The translations under genes and the position numbers were made by a program. The notes beneath the pieces were generated by a model. The model saw only the letters and a list, made by a program, of their open reading frames with translations. It was not told the origin of the DNA and made no database searches. A stretch of 6,425 nt of DNA from an uncultured Eubacteriales bacterium (GTDB lineage Bacteria; Bacillota; Clostridia; Lachnospirales; Lachnospiraceae). Shown in pieces: positions 5,911 to 6,425 of this stretch; positions within the stretch are counted from its first letter, which is position 1, and the number at the start of each line of letters is the position of its first letter. The stretch spans positions 1 to 6,425 of the forward strand of contig ONXW01000089.1 of the NCBI GenBank assembly GCA_900321915.1, given 5' to 3'.

Positions 5911-6425
5911 ATGCAGGGTAAGATTATTAAGGGAATCGCCGGTTTCTACTATGTGCATGACGGGATAGGAAGCGTCTATGAATGCCGTGCCAGGGGAGTG
6001 TTCCGCAACCGGAACATCAAACCCCTGGTGGGGGACGATGTGGAATTTTCCGTCCTGGATGAGAAAGAACAGACCGGAAACATTGACCGCCTGCTGCCGT
6101 CCCGGAGCCGGCTGATCCGGCCGGCCGTCGCCAACGTCGACCAGGCCCTGGTGGTATTTGCCATGACGGACCCGCAGCCGAACCTGAACCTGCTGGACCG
6201 GTTCCTCATCGTGATGGAACGGCAGCATGTTCCGGTTATCATCTGCTTCAGCAAGGCGGATCTGGGAAATGCGGACGGCGAGGAAGAGCTTCGCCGCATC
6301 TATGAGCCCGGCGGGTACAGGGTCTGTTTCATCAGCACAAATGAAGGGCAGGGACTCTCTGAACTGATGGAGCTTCTGGACGGGAAAACAACCGTCCTGG
6401 CAGGACCTTCCGGGGTCGGAAAGTC
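5911..6425 (+). CDS. rsgA: Ribosome small-subunit-dependent GTPase RsgA (CpgA/YloQ/YjeQ), N-terminal part (partial, runs off right edge)
   Basis: RsgA is a circularly permuted GTPase that binds the 30S subunit late in its maturation and leaves on GTP hydrolysis. 171 full codons are present, beginning MQGKIIKGIAGFYYV. Residues 1 to about 65 form the OB-fold RNA-binding domain, with KPLVGDDVEF at 38-47. The GTPase domain then begins with the permuted order G4-G5-G1. PAVANVDQALVVFA (71-84) is typical. G4 is SKAD (114-117), where the family normally has NKxD. A G5-like ISTNEGQGL is at 141-149. The P-loop GPSGVGKS starts at 165 and is cut by the window edge (base 6425 is in its last codon). G2, G3 and the C-terminal zinc domain lie outside. 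ATG 5911 starts 1 nt after the prkC stop. The nearest Shine-Dalgarno-like GGAG (5894-5897) is rather far, 13 nt upstream, so coupling to prkC translation is likely. Confidence 0.94.
   Translation, partial: MQGKIIKGIAGFYYVHDGIGSVYECRARGVFRNRNIKPLVGDDVEFSVLDEKEQTGNIDRLLPSRSRLIRPAVANVDQALVVFAMTDPQPNLNLLDRFLIVMERQHVPVIICFSKADLGNADGEEELRRIYEPGGYRVCFISTNEGQGLSELMELLDGKTTVLAGPSGVGK

Noticed and set aside
1..6425. Mobile elements, CRISPR arrays, tRNA/rRNA genes, riboswitches, phage or defence genes
   Set aside because: The window is filled almost end to end by seven housekeeping genes. I saw no direct-repeat arrays, terminal inverted repeats, structured leaders or foreign-looking genes.

Overview
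The window holds seven consecutive same-strand (+) genes with almost no space between them. It reads as an interior piece of a conserved Firmicutes/Clostridia housekeeping operon. In order: the 3' tail of fmt (1-127), a membrane zinc metallopeptidase of the YugP type (150-851), rsmB (844-2172), rlmN (2196-3260), a PP2C phosphatase stp/prpC (3257-4009), a PASTA-domain Ser/Thr kinase prkC (3999-5909), and the 5' part of rsgA (5911 to the right edge). The gene order, the clostridial style of the kinase and phosphatase, and the strong Shine-Dalgarno sites point to a Gram-positive anaerobe, most likely a GC-rich member of the Lachnospiraceae or a close relative. That placement is inferred from remembered protein style and gene order, not from a search.

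Layout and expression: the gaps are 22 nt (fmt-yugP), -8 (yugP-rsmB), 23 (rsmB-rlmN), -4 (rlmN-stp), -11 (stp-prkC) and 1 nt (prkC-rsgA). I see no terminator hairpin with a U-tract, no convincing internal promoter, no RNA gene, no repeat array and no mobile element. No stretch longer than 23 nt lies outside a gene. The simplest model is one transcript starting upstream of the window, with translational coupling at three overlapping junctions.

How the genes fit together: fmt (initiator tRNA formylation), rsmB (16S rRNA m5C), rlmN (23S rRNA/tRNA m2A) and rsgA (30S subunit maturation GTPase) are translation and ribosome-assembly functions. stp and prkC are the antagonistic phosphatase/kinase pair that senses cell-wall fragments through PASTA domains. 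In Bacillus subtilis the kinase acts on translation GTPases, including the RsgA orthologue CpgA, so the layout plausibly links cell-wall state to ribosome biogenesis.

I do not find a new system here. The points worth a second look are details within known families: a Thr-poor activation loop and a VGIK (rather than VAIK) motif in PrkC, an unassigned domain of about 98 residues after its PASTA repeats, a SKAD instead of NKxD G4 motif in RsgA, and the conserved but unexplained placement of the YugP-type protease.
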